From Pseudomonas canadensis (GTDB lineage Bacteria; Pseudomonadota; Gammaproteobacteria; Pseudomonadales; Pseudomonadaceae): DNA of 64,000 nt. A program made the translations under genes and the position numbers. Shown here piece after piece: positions 23,634 through 32,107 of the stretch. The notes under the pieces were generated by a model. That model searched no databases and was not told the DNA's origin. It was given only the letters and a program-made list of their open reading frames with translations. The stretch spans positions 1,285,400 to 1,349,399 of the forward strand of contig NZ_AYTD01000013.1 in the NCBI RefSeq assembly GCF_000503215.1, read 5' to 3'. How positions within the stretch are numbered: position 1 is the first letter of the stretch; every line of letters begins with the position of its first letter.

Positions 23634-24566
23634 CTAGCCGTGATCTGCTGCCTTGATCCGGTCGACAACCCGGGATGCCAGGTCATCAGGACGGAATTTG
23701 GCCAGGAAGTCATCGGCACCGACTTTCTTGACCATCGCCTGGTTGAATACACCCGACAACGAAGTATGCAGGATGATATGCAGTTTTTGCATGCGTGGAT
23801 CGTTACGTATCTCGGCCGTGAGGGTGTAGCCGTCCATTTCCGGCATCTCGATGTCGGAGATCATCATCAAGAATTCTTCCTCCGGTTTCTTGCCGTCATC
23901 CACCAGCTTACGCAGGTAATCCAACGCCTGGCGACCATCATTGAGGGCCACCACTTCCACGCCGACGGTTTGCAGGCAACGGGTCACCTGTTTACGCGCC
24001 ACCGAGGAGTCGTCCACTGTCAATACACGCAGGGAGATCGCCTTGTGCGCGGTTTCGGCGTCCACCACCCCCACGGAAATCGATTCCGAGGTAGGTGCCA
24101 CTTCGGCGAGGATCTTCTCCACGTCGATAATTTCCACCAACTGGTTATCCACCCGCGTCACCGCCGTGAGGTAGTGATCGCGACCGGTGCCCTTGGGCGG
24201 CGGATGGATCTCTTCCCAGTTCATGTTGACGATGCGCTCCACCGAGCGCACCAGGAAACCCTGAGTCTTGGTGTTGTACTCGGTAATGATGACGAACGGG
24301 TTCTCACGGTCCTGCAAACCCGCAGAACCCGTGGCCAGGGACAGGTCAAGAATCGGGATGGTCGCGCCACGGATATTGGCGACGCCACACACCACCGGGC
24401 TCGACTTGGGCATGATCGTCAGCTTGGGGCATTGCAGCACTTCCCGCACCTTGAACACGTTGATGCCATACAACTGCTTGCCATCCAGGCGAAAAAGCAA
24501 CAACTCCAGGCGATTCTGCCCTACCAGCTGTGTGCGCTGGTTTACTGAATCCATTACTCCTGCCAT
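23634..24566 (-). CDS. cheV: Chemotaxis coupling/response-regulator protein CheV
   Basis: 310 residues: a CheW-like domain (about 15-160) that links receptors to the CheA kinase, and a CheY-like receiver (about 175-305; LTVDDSSVARKQVTRCL and the phospho-acceptor Asp in MMISDIEMPEMDG). The ATG at 24566 (MAGVMDSVNQRTQL) is used because GGGAG lies 7 nt upstream and the family begins this way. Divergent from flgA. A similar cheR-cheV-flgA-flgM-flgN neighbourhood is found in P. aeruginosa. Confidence 0.94.
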   Translation of the reverse strand: MAGVMDSVNQRTQLVGQNRLELLLFRLDGKQLYGINVFKVREVLQCPKLTIMPKSSPVVCGVANIRGATIPILDLSLATGSAGLQDRENPFVIITEYNTKTQGFLVRSVERIVNMNWEEIHPPPKGTGRDHYLTAVTRVDNQLVEIIDVEKILAEVAPTSESISVGVVDAETAHKAISLRVLTVDDSSVARKQVTRCLQTVGVEVVALNDGRQALDYLRKLVDDGKKPEEEFLMMISDIEMPEMDGYTLTAEIRNDPRMQKLHIILHTSLSGVFNQAMVKKVGADDFLAKFRPDDLASRVVDRIKAADHG

Positions 24567-24633
24567 GCCTTGACTCCCACGCTAAAACCTTTGGCCATAC
24601 CTATAAGGGCAGTGACGCGCACCCAACTCTAAA

Positions 24634-24648
24634 CGGCACGGCCTTTGC
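24634..24648 (+). promoter_or_regulatory. RpoN (sigma-54) promoter for flgA
   Basis: CGGCACGGCCTTTGC has GG and GC 10 bp apart and matches GGCACG-N4-TTGC. Counting 12 bp on from the GC puts the transcription start at ~24660, directly at the flgA start codon. Confidence 0.8.
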
Positions 24649-24660
24649 TATTTATTGGTC

Positions 24661-25425
24661 ATGGATATTAAAACGACAGTTTCCCGACGCCCCATCCTGA
24701 CACGGTACCGCACATTGCTTTGCGCACCGCTGGTGCTGCTTGCCTTCGGCCTGGGCACCGCGGCCCGCGCAGACAACGTCACCTTGCCTGATCTACTTAT
24801 CGGCGTCACCCAAGGCTTTCTTGAGTTCACTGTAGAAGATTATCTGGCAACTACCCAGACACCAGGGCGTTATGAAATCCAGGTCAACCAGTTGGACCCA
24901 CGCCTGCGCATGCCCATGTGCGACAAGGAATTGACAGCCACCCTGGAAAGCCCCGCCCAGCCCATCGGCCGTGTGACGGTCAAGGTGCGCTGCGACGGCG
25001 CCTCGCCCTGGACCGTCTTCGTACCGGCGCAGGTCAAGCTCTTCCGTGATGTGGTGGTGGTTGCCCGCCCGCTCAAACGTACCGGGATCATCGGTTTCGA
25101 GGACGTGGTACTACGCGAACGCGACATCAGCATGATCAGCCAGGGCTACTTGACCTCCCTCGACCAGGCGGTCGGGCAGAAATTGACCCGACCAGTGGTC
25201 ACCGACCAGGTCATCACGTTGGTGCATCTGGAGCAGGCAGAGGTGATTCGCAAGGGCGACCAAGTGGTGATTTCCGCCAGCAGCGGTGCGCTGCAGGTAA
25301 AGATGCCGGGGGAAGCCCTGTCCAATGGCGGCATGAGCGAACAGATTCGCGTGAAGAACCTCAACTCCAACCGAGTGATCAAGGCACGGGTCACCGCACC
25401 GGGTCAGGTGGAGGTGGCTTTATAG
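24661..25425 (+). CDS. flgA: Flagellar P-ring assembly chaperone FlgA
   Basis: Periplasmic chaperone for FlgI during P-ring assembly. 254 residues from the ATG at 24661 (MDIKTTVSRRP). A signal peptide covers residues ~1-37 (LLCAPLVLLAFGLGTAARA, cut probably after ARA). The C-terminal SAF-like domain contains VVVARPLKRTGIIGFEDVVL and LTRPVVTDQVI. The RpoN promoter predicts a start at or next to the ATG, so the mRNA may be almost leaderless; no Shine-Dalgarno is visible. Transcription probably continues to flgM, which also has its own FliA promoter. Confidence 0.92.
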   Translation: MDIKTTVSRRPILTRYRTLLCAPLVLLAFGLGTAARADNVTLPDLLIGVTQGFLEFTVEDYLATTQTPGRYEIQVNQLDPRLRMPMCDKELTATLESPAQPIGRVTVKVRCDGASPWTVFVPAQVKLFRDVVVVARPLKRTGIIGFEDVVLRERDISMISQGYLTSLDQAVGQKLTRPVVTDQVITLVHLEQAEVIRKGDQVVISASSGALQVKMPGEALSNGGMSEQIRVKNLNSNRVIKARVTAPGQVEVAL

Positions 25426-25502
25426 ACTACTGGTATCGGGCGCGCGCTTTTCCTACACTGTCGGTTGGATGCCGGCCTGCAGGTTTTATTGTCAATCGAG
25501 CC

Positions 25503-25529
25503 TAAAGTTTGTCCGGGTATGGCCGAAAA
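25503..25529 (+). promoter_or_regulatory. FliA (sigma-28) promoter for flgM
   Basis: TAAA (25503-25506), 15 bp, then GCCGAAAA (25522-25529), one mismatch from the flagellar consensus TAAA-N15-GCCGATAA. It lies 37 nt before the flgM start. Confidence 0.85.
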
Positions 25530-25566
25530 CATGGCAAGCGTCCAAATACCCAGAGGTTTTTTGATC

Positions 25567-25890
25567 ATGGTCATCGATTTCAGTCGTTTAAATAACACCC
25601 CGACAACGTCGGCCCCTACGCGAGCTACTGGCACTAAAGACAGCGTAGAAGCCAAGGCCCAGCCAACGCCCGCCAAGGCAGAACAGGCCAGCGTCAGCCA
25701 GAGCGGGGAATCCGTACACCTGAGCAATGAGGCTCAACAGTTGCAGAAGGTCACTGACTCGCTGCGCGATCAACCGGTGGTCAATAAAGCCCGTGTGGCC
25801 GAATTGAAACAGGCAATCGCCGATGGCAGCTATAAAGTCGACAGCAACCGTGTAGCCAGCAAGCTGCTTAATTTCGAAGCCGAGCGCTAG
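25567..25890 (+). CDS. flgM: Anti-sigma-28 factor FlgM
   Basis: Binds FliA until the hook is complete, then is exported by the flagellar apparatus, releasing late-gene transcription. 107 residues from the ATG at 25567. The first ~60 residues are low-complexity and probably disordered. The C-terminal part ([19 protein letters not shown] and ASKLLNFE) is the conserved FliA-binding helix region. Expression from a FliA promoter gives the expected feedback. Confidence 0.94.
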   Translation: MVIDFSRLNNTPTTSAPTRATGTKDSVEAKAQPTPAKAEQASVSQSGESVHLSNEAQQLQKVTDSLRDQPVVNKARVAELKQAIADGSYKVDSNRVASKLLNFEAER

Positions 25891-25938
25891 GCACAGGCCT
25901 GCGCAGGGCTTTTGGACGCTTAAACCCCAAGGCCAGCC

Positions 25939-26409
25939 ATGCATCACGACGAAAATCTGCTTCAACTGATCATTGATGATCTAGCGCCGACGCAACAGCT
26001 GCTCGAGCTGCTCAGGGAAGAATCCCTGGCCCTCTACGGCCGGGACATGCCCCTGCTGGAAGAAATCCTGGCGCGCAAGCAGTCGCTGATTGTCCTGCTG
26101 GAACAGCACGGCAAAAAACGCAGCCAGATCCTCGTCAGCCTGGGCCTGCCCGCAGACCATGATGGCCTGACGCAGCTGGCTAGCCACTCTTCGGTTGGCG
26201 ATCAACTACTGGCCCAGAGCAAAGAACTCAATCAATTGCTCACCCAGTGCCAGGAAGCTAACCTGCTCAACGGTCAGTCGATCCAGCTTCAGCAAGCCAC
26301 GACCGCCAACCAGTTGCGTATACTTCACGGCGGAGAGCCTCCGGCGCTTTACAATGCCCAGGGTTCCACCTCGCGCCTGGTCAAGCCAAGCACCCGCAGC
26401 CAAGCCTGA
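25939..26409 (+). CDS. flgN: Flagellar export chaperone FlgN
   Basis: 156-residue helical protein, chaperone for the hook-filament junction proteins FlgK and FlgL. The FlgN region includes [16 protein letters not shown] and [17 protein letters not shown]. The C-terminal ~25 residues are polar and probably disordered. It lies 48 nt after flgM and is likely co-transcribed with it. Confidence 0.9.
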   Translation: MHHDENLLQLIIDDLAPTQQLLELLREESLALYGRDMPLLEEILARKQSLIVLLEQHGKKRSQILVSLGLPADHDGLTQLASHSSVGDQLLAQSKELNQLLTQCQEANLLNGQSIQLQQATTANQLRILHGGEPPALYNAQGSTSRLVKPSTRSQA

Positions 26410-26504
26410 CGCCGGTTTACAGCGCACCTATCCAAGGCGCGCCACATACTGGCAGAATGCCTGCTCTTGCGTGTAGTCGTATTTTGTCTGGAGATGGAAG
26501 AACC

Positions 26505-27254
26505 GTGTTCAACGCCCTTAATGCGGAAGATGCCCCGCAGCCACCCAAGGTCCTCACCACGCCTCTGGAAATCGCCAGCACCTTGCGGATGCTGCAAGAC
26601 AGCCATGACCCGCTGATCATCACCTTTCATGAGCGCAGCCAGCGCTTCCAGAGCTACCTGGTCGACGTGGACCGGGACAGCAAGACCCTGGCACTGGACG
26701 AAATGATTCCGCGTGACGGTGAGCGCTTCCTCGAAAGCGGCGAGCCGTTTCGTATCGAAGGTTTTCATGAAGGCGTGCGCGTCGCATGGGAAAGTAACGG
26801 TACTTACACCATCAGTGAAAAAGACGGCCACCGCATCTACACCGGCGGCATGCCCGACGAAGTGGTCTACCACCAGCGCCGCAATGCCTTCCGCGCCGCC
26901 TTGAAACTGGCCCAACTGGTCAACATCGAACTGGGCGGCGAGAAGCTCAAGGCACCGATCAGCGGCAAGCTGCTGGATATTTCCGCCACCGGCTGCAAGC
27001 TGCGCTTTGAAGGGGATATCTCCGAGCGCTTGCAACTGGGCCAGGTCTACGACCGCTTTATCGCCGCCCTGCCCTTTGGCAGCATGACCACCTCGGTCGA
27101 ACTGCGTTACCTGCACTTCGAAGAGAAGATCAATACCACCTTCGCCGGTGTGCGCTTCCACAACATGAGTGGCTTGGTGCAGCGCCAAGTCGAGCGTTTT
27201 GTGTATCAGCTGCAACGCGAAGCACGGCGCTTCGACAAAGACGATGATTTTTAA
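26505..27254 (+). CDS. ycgR: Flagellar brake protein YcgR (PilZ domain)
   Basis: Cyclic-di-GMP effector that slows the flagellar motor. 249 residues from a GTG at 26505 ([13 protein letters not shown] follows). A GGAG lies ~12 nt upstream, and the in-frame frame upstream to 26457 lacks support. The N-terminal YcgR domain spans about 20-115. The PilZ domain follows, with both ligand motifs: RRNAFR (RxxxR) and [11 protein letters not shown] (D/NxSxxG). It comes after flgN and ends at a bidirectional terminator. Confidence 0.9.
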   Translation: MFNALNAEDAPQPPKVLTTPLEIASTLRMLQDSHDPLIITFHERSQRFQSYLVDVDRDSKTLALDEMIPRDGERFLESGEPFRIEGFHEGVRVAWESNGTYTISEKDGHRIYTGGMPDEVVYHQRRNAFRAALKLAQLVNIELGGEKLKAPISGKLLDISATGCKLRFEGDISERLQLGQVYDRFIAALPFGSMTTSVELRYLHFEEKINTTFAGVRFHNMSGLVQRQVERFVYQLQREARRFDKDDDF

Positions 27255-27271
27255 AACTTAAAGATCGCGGC

Positions 27272-27311
27272 AAAAAAACGGGCAGATCCTGATGGGATCT
27301 GCCCGTTTTTG
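27272..27311. terminator. Bidirectional terminator between ycgR and the MFS gene
   Basis: Stem AACGGGCAGATCC / GGATCTGCCCGTT, flanked by A7 and T5 runs, serves both convergent genes. Confidence 0.9.
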
Positions 27312-27314
27312 CTT

Positions 27315-28700
27315 TCAGGGACGCGCCCGGCTCAAGTCGTGAGGGTGCTCGTCTGGTCCCACGGGTTCAGGCGGCCCTTCAAAGAGCGGCTCATCCGGCT
27401 CTGGGTTCGGATCCGTTTGCGGCTCAGCGTCCGGGACGGCGGTTTGCATTTGCTCCTGCACCACCTGTTCATCCACACGCGGGTCCAATGCGGCCACCAG
27501 CGGCGAGCTGGACATGCTGTCGGGCATCGCGACGTGATGCAACGGTGCATCGTCCACCTGATGCAGGTTGGTCACAGCTTTTGGCCGGATACGCCACACC
27601 AGGATCAACGCGCACAGGCTGAAAAACGCATACAGCATGTGGCTACCGAACATCTTCATCACCACACCCGCCAGCAACGGCCCGACACTCGCGCCGACGC
27701 CATAGGTCACCAGCAGCATCGCCGTTAGCGACACGCGGCGGTCACCTTCCACATGGTCGTTGGAGAACGCCACCGCCAGTGGATACAGGCAGAACTGCAC
27801 CAGCGAACACAGGAAGCCCGCCACGAACAACACTTCAAGCGGCACCTGAGTCATTATCGCCAGCGGTAATGCAGCCACCGCCAGGCACAGGGCAAAACAA
27901 CGGATCAGCAGCGCACGGTCATAACGGTCCGACAACCAGCCCAACGGCCACTGCACCAACAGGCCGGCGAAAATGCAGCTACCCATGAACAGACCCACCT
28001 GCTCGGTGGTCAAGCCTTGCTGAGAGGCATAGAGCGGCGCCAGGCCGTAGAACGAGCCCACGATTACACCCGCCCCAAGTACTGTACTCAACGACTGCGG
28101 CACGCGCTTGATAAAGAAGCGCGGCTCCATCGGCGCAGGATGCAGCGGCGCCGGGTGAATCCGCCGGGTCATGGCCACCGGCACCAGGCACAGGGCGAAA
28201 CACAGCGCCACCAGCATCAGCAATTCAAGGCCAAGCTGAGGGTGCATGACCAGGATCAGTTGACCGAGGACCAAGCCCAGGTAGGAAGCGATCATGTAAC
28301 CGCTGAACACCACGCCACGCTGCTTGGCGTCCGCCTGCTCATTGAGCCAGCTCTCGATAACCATGTACTGGCACATCATGCCCAGGCCCACGATCATCCG
28401 CAGCACGATCCACGCCGGCAGCCAGTCGACCAGGCCATGGCCCAGCACGGCCGCACCGACAATCCCGGCGCAGGTTGCATAGGCGCGGATATGCCCGACC
28501 CGGGCAATCAGGCGGTGCCCGATCTTGCCACCCAGTACCAGGCCAAAATAGTTGGCCGCCATCAACGCACCCACCCACAGGCTGTCGACATGATCAGCCG
28601 CCAGGCGCAGGGCAAGGTAAGTACTGAGCAGGCCGGAGCCGATCAGCATCATCAAGGAGGCGAAATAAAGGGCTCGAAAAGATTTCCAGATCTGGCGCAT
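27315..28700 (-). CDS. MFS family transporter, substrate unknown
   Basis: 461-residue inner-membrane protein with about 12 hydrophobic segments from residue ~10 to ~385. Family features include GGKIGHRLIARVG after the second segment and GWLSDRYDRALLIR in the second half. The C-terminal ~75 residues form an acidic, Pro-rich cytoplasmic tail, which is unusually long. The ATG at 28700 has only a weak GGA upstream. Nothing nearby indicates a substrate. It is a single-gene transcript that converges on ycgR. Confidence 0.85.
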   Translation of the reverse strand: MRQIWKSFRALYFASLMMLIGSGLLSTYLALRLAADHVDSLWVGALMAANYFGLVLGGKIGHRLIARVGHIRAYATCAGIVGAAVLGHGLVDWLPAWIVLRMIVGLGMMCQYMVIESWLNEQADAKQRGVVFSGYMIASYLGLVLGQLILVMHPQLGLELLMLVALCFALCLVPVAMTRRIHPAPLHPAPMEPRFFIKRVPQSLSTVLGAGVIVGSFYGLAPLYASQQGLTTEQVGLFMGSCIFAGLLVQWPLGWLSDRYDRALLIRCFALCLAVAALPLAIMTQVPLEVLFVAGFLCSLVQFCLYPLAVAFSNDHVEGDRRVSLTAMLLVTYGVGASVGPLLAGVVMKMFGSHMLYAFFSLCALILVWRIRPKAVTNLHQVDDAPLHHVAMPDSMSSSPLVAALDPRVDEQVVQEQMQTAVPDAEPQTDPNPEPDEPLFEGPPEPVGPDEHPHDLSRARP

Positions 28701-28928
28701 CGGCGTTCCGAGCGGCTCCTTGCGGTGAGAGACAGGGCTATCGGCATGATAGTCCGGGGTGGCCGGGTCCGGACAGGCGGTATGCGCTGTTTCCGGGGAT
28801 TATTTTGCTTTAAGGCTCAGACGCTGTCTGGCTGCTCGCGGGATACACGGATTGCGATAAATACACGACGCAAGGGGTGTGAACCCAGAACCCTGGCAAG
28901 GTTCGACGCATCTTCAGAAAATGCCCAC

Positions 28929-28964
28929 AAAAAAGCCCCGCCAGACGGATCTGTGCGGGGCTTT
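28929..28964 (-). terminator. Terminator after tRNA-Arg(CCT)
   Basis: Stem AAAGCCCCGC / GCGGGGCTTT with a U tract on the minus strand, starting 6 nt beyond the CCA of the tRNA. Confidence 0.85.
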
Positions 28965-28969
28965 GGATC

Positions 28970-29046
28970 TGGTGTCCCAGGGCCGGTTCGAACGGCCAAC
29001 CTTCCCCTTAGGAGGGGGATGCTCTATCCAATTGAGCTACTGGGAC
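28970..29046 (-). tRNA. tRNA-Arg (anticodon CCT)
   Basis: The minus strand folds as a 77-nt tRNA. GTCCCAG pairs with CTGGGAC, the D arm is AGCTCAATTGGATAGAGC, the anticodon loop is CTCCTAA with anticodon CCT, and the T arm contains GGTTCGAACC in complement. CCA is encoded at 28970-28972. I saw no integrase or duplicated 3' end near this frequent integration target. Confidence 0.95.
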
Positions 29047-29206
29047 AAATGACAGCCGCTGCGCTGAAGGCGCGGCGACGGACGGCGTGCATGTTAACGG
29101 CCGAGGTGGGTTTTGTCATGTCGTCCGTAGGCTTTTTGAGTGTAGGCCGATACCGACCTCATTTATCCCGCCCTGACCCCGAAAATACAGGCCCGCGAGC
29201 CCATCG

Positions 29207-29248
29207 TGCAAAATGCACTCCCCCAAAAAGCCATCATTGCAAATTGCA
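29207..29248. promoter_or_regulatory. Two TGCA palindromes, candidate activator sites
   Basis: TGCAAAATGCA (29207-29217) and TGCAAATTGCA (29238-29248) are 31 bp apart (three helical turns). They lie ~55-110 bp upstream of an RpoN promoter, the usual location for enhancer-binding-protein sites. Confidence 0.55.
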
Positions 29249-29303
29249 ACCTTTCAATCGTTTAAAGTAGACTCAAGCCTTTGATTTTATTGAACTAATA
29301 GAT

Positions 29304-29318
29304 TGGCACGACACCTGC
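29304..29318 (+). promoter_or_regulatory. RpoN (sigma-54) promoter of the small two-gene operon
   Basis: TGGCACGACACCTGC has a perfect -24 element and GG-N10-GC spacing. The predicted start near 29330 leaves a ~36-nt leader before the ATG at 29366. Confidence 0.8.
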
Positions 29319-29365
29319 AATACTTCTCCTACAAACCCAATAAGCCACGGCGTTAAGCGGAGAAC

Positions 29366-29599
29366 ATGACCATGAACAGTGCCCTTCTGTTAGCCCTCAA
29401 CACCGTAGCCCTGGCTGCATTGCTGATGTTTCACTTTCAATCGACCGGCAGCAACGATCCTGCGCAGATCAGCCAGGCCGTGCCACATCACCTGCAGCAA
29501 CGCCCGCAACTGGCGGTGATGACCCCCAATGCGCAATCGCCTGTACGCCTTACCCAAGACACTCAGTCCGCACCCGCCTCTGGGCACTGGGTTTTCTGA
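29366..29599 (+). CDS. Small single-span membrane protein, unknown function
   Basis: 77 residues starting MTMNSALLLALNTVAL, with GCGGAG 5 nt upstream of the ATG. One hydrophobic segment (about residues 5-23) could be a membrane anchor or an uncleaved signal. The rest is polar and rich in Gln, Pro and Ser, probably disordered. No family recognised. It is the first gene behind an RpoN promoter and is followed after 10 nt by a second tiny membrane protein. Confidence 0.7.
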   Translation: MTMNSALLLALNTVALAALLMFHFQSTGSNDPAQISQAVPHHLQQRPQLAVMTPNAQSPVRLTQDTQSAPASGHWVF

Positions 29600-29609
29600 G
29601 GAACCTCTG

Positions 29610-29789
29610 ATGAACAAATTTGCCTGGCTGTTTTTATGCATGACCGCATCAACAGGGATTCTCGGCCTGGGGGCTGAATCCCAAGACGGCCAAACGACCG
29701 CATTCGTCGCCAGTGGCGTGTTTGCCAGCCTGTTGTTGCTCACCTTGATCGTGGGTCGACGCATCAAATTCGACCCAGTCTTGCGCTAA
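29610..29789 (+). CDS. Small two-span membrane protein, unknown function
   Basis: 59 residues from the ATG at 29610, with GAGGAACC upstream; the in-frame extension to 29529 overlaps the preceding gene and is not needed. Two hydrophobic stretches (about residues 4-21 and 31-50) with a short polar loop SQDGQTT suggest a hairpin in the inner membrane. The end is basic (GRRIKFDPVLR). No family recognised. Probably acts with the preceding protein. Confidence 0.7.
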   Translation: MNKFAWLFLCMTASTGILGLGAESQDGQTTAFVASGVFASLLLLTLIVGRRIKFDPVLR

Positions 29790-29828
29790 CCCACCTCCCT
29801 ACCTTATGTCGCCTTCCCCTCGCTAATC

Positions 29829-29999
29829 GGCAAATTGCCACTAGTCTTAAACTTAAGGGCAAAAGGCCACTTTGCTATAGGATGTGCGGCCTCAAACCCT
29901 GTGGCGGCATGGGCTGACGGCAAGTTCCATCGCGGATTCACGCGTTGAAAATTTTTCCAACCAGTCCGCAAAAATGCAAATCAGTGCTGGCATAAAGCC
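29829..29999. promoter_or_regulatory. Three probable AmrZ operators upstream of amrZ
   Basis: GGCAAATTGCC (29829-29839), GGCAAAAGGCC (29858-29868) and GGCATAAAGCC (29989-29999) share the pattern GGCAWAWNGCC, close to published AmrZ sites as I recall them. AmrZ is known to repress its own gene in P. aeruginosa. The stretch 29790-30168 contains no gene. Confidence 0.5.
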
Positions 30000-30085
30000 T
30001 TTAGCCAGTTCAATATTTGTCACAGAATTGACGCCAAGGAAATGTCAAATCTGAGGCATGATGCGGCCTCTTTGCAATTCAGGTT

Positions 30086-30111
30086 GAACTTTGGTCGTGA
30101 GCCTTGTCTTA
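30086..30111 (+). promoter_or_regulatory. AlgU-type promoter for amrZ
   Basis: GAACTT (30086-30091), 15 bp, then TCTTA (30107-30111) resembles the extracytoplasmic sigma consensus GAACTT-N16-TCTGA. AlgU transcribes amrZ in P. aeruginosa, which makes the match credible. The leader would be ~50 nt. Confidence 0.5.
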
Positions 30112-30168
30112 ACACTCATCTTGCGGCCAATTCCAAAAACCGCTCCCCTGAACTAACCGGTTAAATAT

Positions 30169-30495
30169 ATGCGCCCATTGAAACAGGCAATTTATTCCAG
30201 CCGTACGGCTGACAAGTTCGTCGTACGTCTGCCAGACGGAATGCGGGAACGCATTGCCGAGGTGGCTCGCAATCATCACCGCAGCATGAACTCCGAAATC
30301 ATCGCGCGCCTGGAACAAAGCCTCATTCAGGAAGGTGCGCTGGGCGACGAGTTGAGCATGCGCCTGGACAGCCCCGAGCTGTCGCTGCACGAACGCGAAC
30401 TGCTGCAGCGTTTTCGTCAGCTCTCCCACCGCCAGCAAAATGCTCTCGTCTCGCTTATCGCGCATGACGTTGAGGCGGCCGCAGAAGCCAATTGA
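30169..30495 (+). CDS. amrZ: Alginate and motility regulator AmrZ
   Basis: Ribbon-helix-helix DNA-binding protein that represses flagellar genes and controls alginate, exopolysaccharide and c-di-GMP genes in pseudomonads. The 108-residue sequence is close to P. aeruginosa AmrZ as I recall it (MRPLKQ then [14 protein letters not shown]). The DNA-contacting beta-strand residues correspond to Lys16, Val18 and Arg20. The helices contain [22 protein letters not shown]-terminal tetramerisation region follows. It is its own transcript with a strong terminator, just beyond a flagellar block it would be expected to influence. Confidence 0.95.
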   Translation: MRPLKQAIYSSRTADKFVVRLPDGMRERIAEVARNHHRSMNSEIIARLEQSLIQEGALGDELSMRLDSPELSLHERELLQRFRQLSHRQQNALVSLIAHDVEAAAEAN

Positions 30496-30513
30496 TCTGC
30501 AACTGAAAGCCGA

Positions 30514-30539
30514 AGCCAGCCCTGTGCTGGCTTTTTTTT
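30514..30539 (+). terminator. Terminator of amrZ
   Basis: Stem AGCCAGC / GCTGGCT followed by T8, 18 nt after the stop. Confidence 0.85.
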
Positions 30540-30553
30540 GCGTGGGATTTTTT

Positions 30554-30640
30554 GTAGGAGCCGGCTTGCCGGCGATCCCAGCGATACGGTCTATCAGTTA
30601 AACCGAGGGGATGCGATCGCAGGCAAGCCAGCTCCTGCAG
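30554..30640. repeat. REP pair, GTAGGAGCCGGCTTGCCGGCG family
   Basis: An inverted pair with one arm diverged (GTAGGAGCCGGCTTGCCGGC versus GGCAAGCCAGCTCCTGC), between the convergent amrZ and mgtE genes. Confidence 0.8.
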
Positions 30641-30664
30641 AGGAAGCCGGCGCGCCATGCAAGA

Positions 30665-32107
30665 TCAGAGCAGGAAGATCGTTGCCAAACCCAGGAATAT
30701 GAAGAAGCCACCACTGTCGGTCATGGCCGTGATCATTACGCTGGCACCCATTGCCGGGTCGCGCCCAAGGCGGGCCAGGGTCATCGGGATCAGTACCCCC
30801 ATCAGCGCCGCCAGCAGCAGGTTGAGCGTCATAGCTGCGGTCATCACCACACCGAGCGACCAACTGCCATACAGCAAGTAGGCCACCACACCGATCACCC
30901 CACCCCACACCAGGCCATTGATCAGGCCAACCGCCAACTCTTTGCGCAGCAGACGCGACGAGTTCGCTGTACTCACCTGATCCAGCGCCATGGCGCGCAC
31001 GATCATGGTAATCGTCTGGTTACCGGAGTTACCGCCGATACCAGCCACAATCGGCATCAGTGCTGCGAGCGCCACCAGCTTCTCGATCGAACCCTCGAAC
31101 AATCCGATAACCCGCGACGCGATAAAAGCGGTGATCAGGTTAATGGCCAGCCACGCCCAGCGGTTATGCAGTGAGCGCCAGACCGAGGCAAAGATATCTT
31201 CCTCTTCACGCAAACCTGCCATGTTGAGGACTTCAGTCTCACTCTCTTCACGAATCAGGTCGACCATTTCATCGATGGTCAAACGGCCGATCAGCTTGCC
31301 GTTCTTGTCGACCACCGGCGCCGAGATCAAGTCATAACGCTCAAACGCCTGTGCGGCCTCGTACGCGTCTTCATCCGGGTGGAAACTCACCGTGTCGCTG
31401 GCCATCAGGTCTGCGACTTTCTTGTCTGGATCATTCACCAGCAGCCGCTTGATTGGCAAAACACCCTTGAGAATGCCTTCATAGTCGACCACAAACAGCT
31501 TGTCGGTATGGCCCGGCAACTCTTTGAGACGACGCAGGTAACGCAAGACCACTTCCAGACTGACGTCTTCGCGGATGGTGACCATCTCGAAGTCCATCAG
31601 CGCGCCGACTTGATCCTCGTCGTAGGACAGCGCGGAGCGCACACGCTCACGTTGCTGGCCATCGAGGGCTTCCATCAGCTCATGGACAACATCACGGGGC
31701 AGTTCAGGGGCCAGGTCGGCCAGTTCGTCGGCATCCATCTCCTTGGCCGCAGCCAGGAGTTCGTGATCGTCCATGTCGGCGATCAGGGTTTCACGAACCG
31801 AGTCGGATACTTCGAGCAGGATGTCGCCATCTCGCTCAGCCTTGACCAACTGCCAGAGGGTCAGTCGATCGTCCAGCGGCAAGGCTTCGAGAATGTAGGC
31901 GACGTCGGCAGAGTGAAGGTCGTCGAGCTTGCGTTGCAACTCAACGAGGTTTTGCCGGTGAACCAGGTTTTCGACCAGGTTGTTGTTCGGGCCATCCTGG
32001 CGGTGCGTGAGGTCTTCGACCACGCGTTGGCGCTGCAGCAGCTCGATGACTTGAGCCAGACGGTCCTGCAGGCTTTCTTGTGTTTTCTTTACTTCTACTT
32101 CGGTCAT
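30665..32107 (-). CDS. mgtE: Magnesium transporter MgtE
   Basis: Mg2+ channel of the inner membrane gated by cytoplasmic magnesium. 480 residues from the ATG at 32107 (MTEVEVKKTQESL). The MgtE N domain spans about 55-160 (HSADVAYILEALPLDDRL), a CBS pair about 165-285, and a C-terminal pore region has about five membrane segments with PIVAGIGGNSGNQT. In P. aeruginosa MgtE also affects virulence regulation. The 340 bp upstream (32108-32447) hold its promoter region and the tRNA terminator; I see no gene there. Confidence 0.94.
   Translation of the reverse strand: MTEVEVKKTQESLQDRLAQVIELLQRQRVVEDLTHRQDGPNNNLVENLVHRQNLVELQRKLDDLHSADVAYILEALPLDDRLTLWQLVKAERDGDILLEVSDSVRETLIADMDDHELLAAAKEMDADELADLAPELPRDVVHELMEALDGQQRERVRSALSYDEDQVGALMDFEMVTIREDVSLEVVLRYLRRLKELPGHTDKLFVVDYEGILKGVLPIKRLLVNDPDKKVADLMASDTVSFHPDEDAYEAAQAFERYDLISAPVVDKNGKLIGRLTIDEMVDLIREESETEVLNMAGLREEEDIFASVWRSLHNRWAWLAINLITAFIASRVIGLFEGSIEKLVALAALMPIVAGIGGNSGNQTITMIVRAMALDQVSTANSSRLLRKELAVGLINGLVWGGVIGVVAYLLYGSWSLGVVMTAAMTLNLLLAALMGVLIPMTLARLGRDPAMGASVMITAMTDSGGFFIFLGLATIFLL

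Noticed and set aside
28970..29046. tRNA-Arg(CCT) as an island attachment site
   Set aside because: No integrase, no repeated tRNA 3' end and no foreign gene block on either side.
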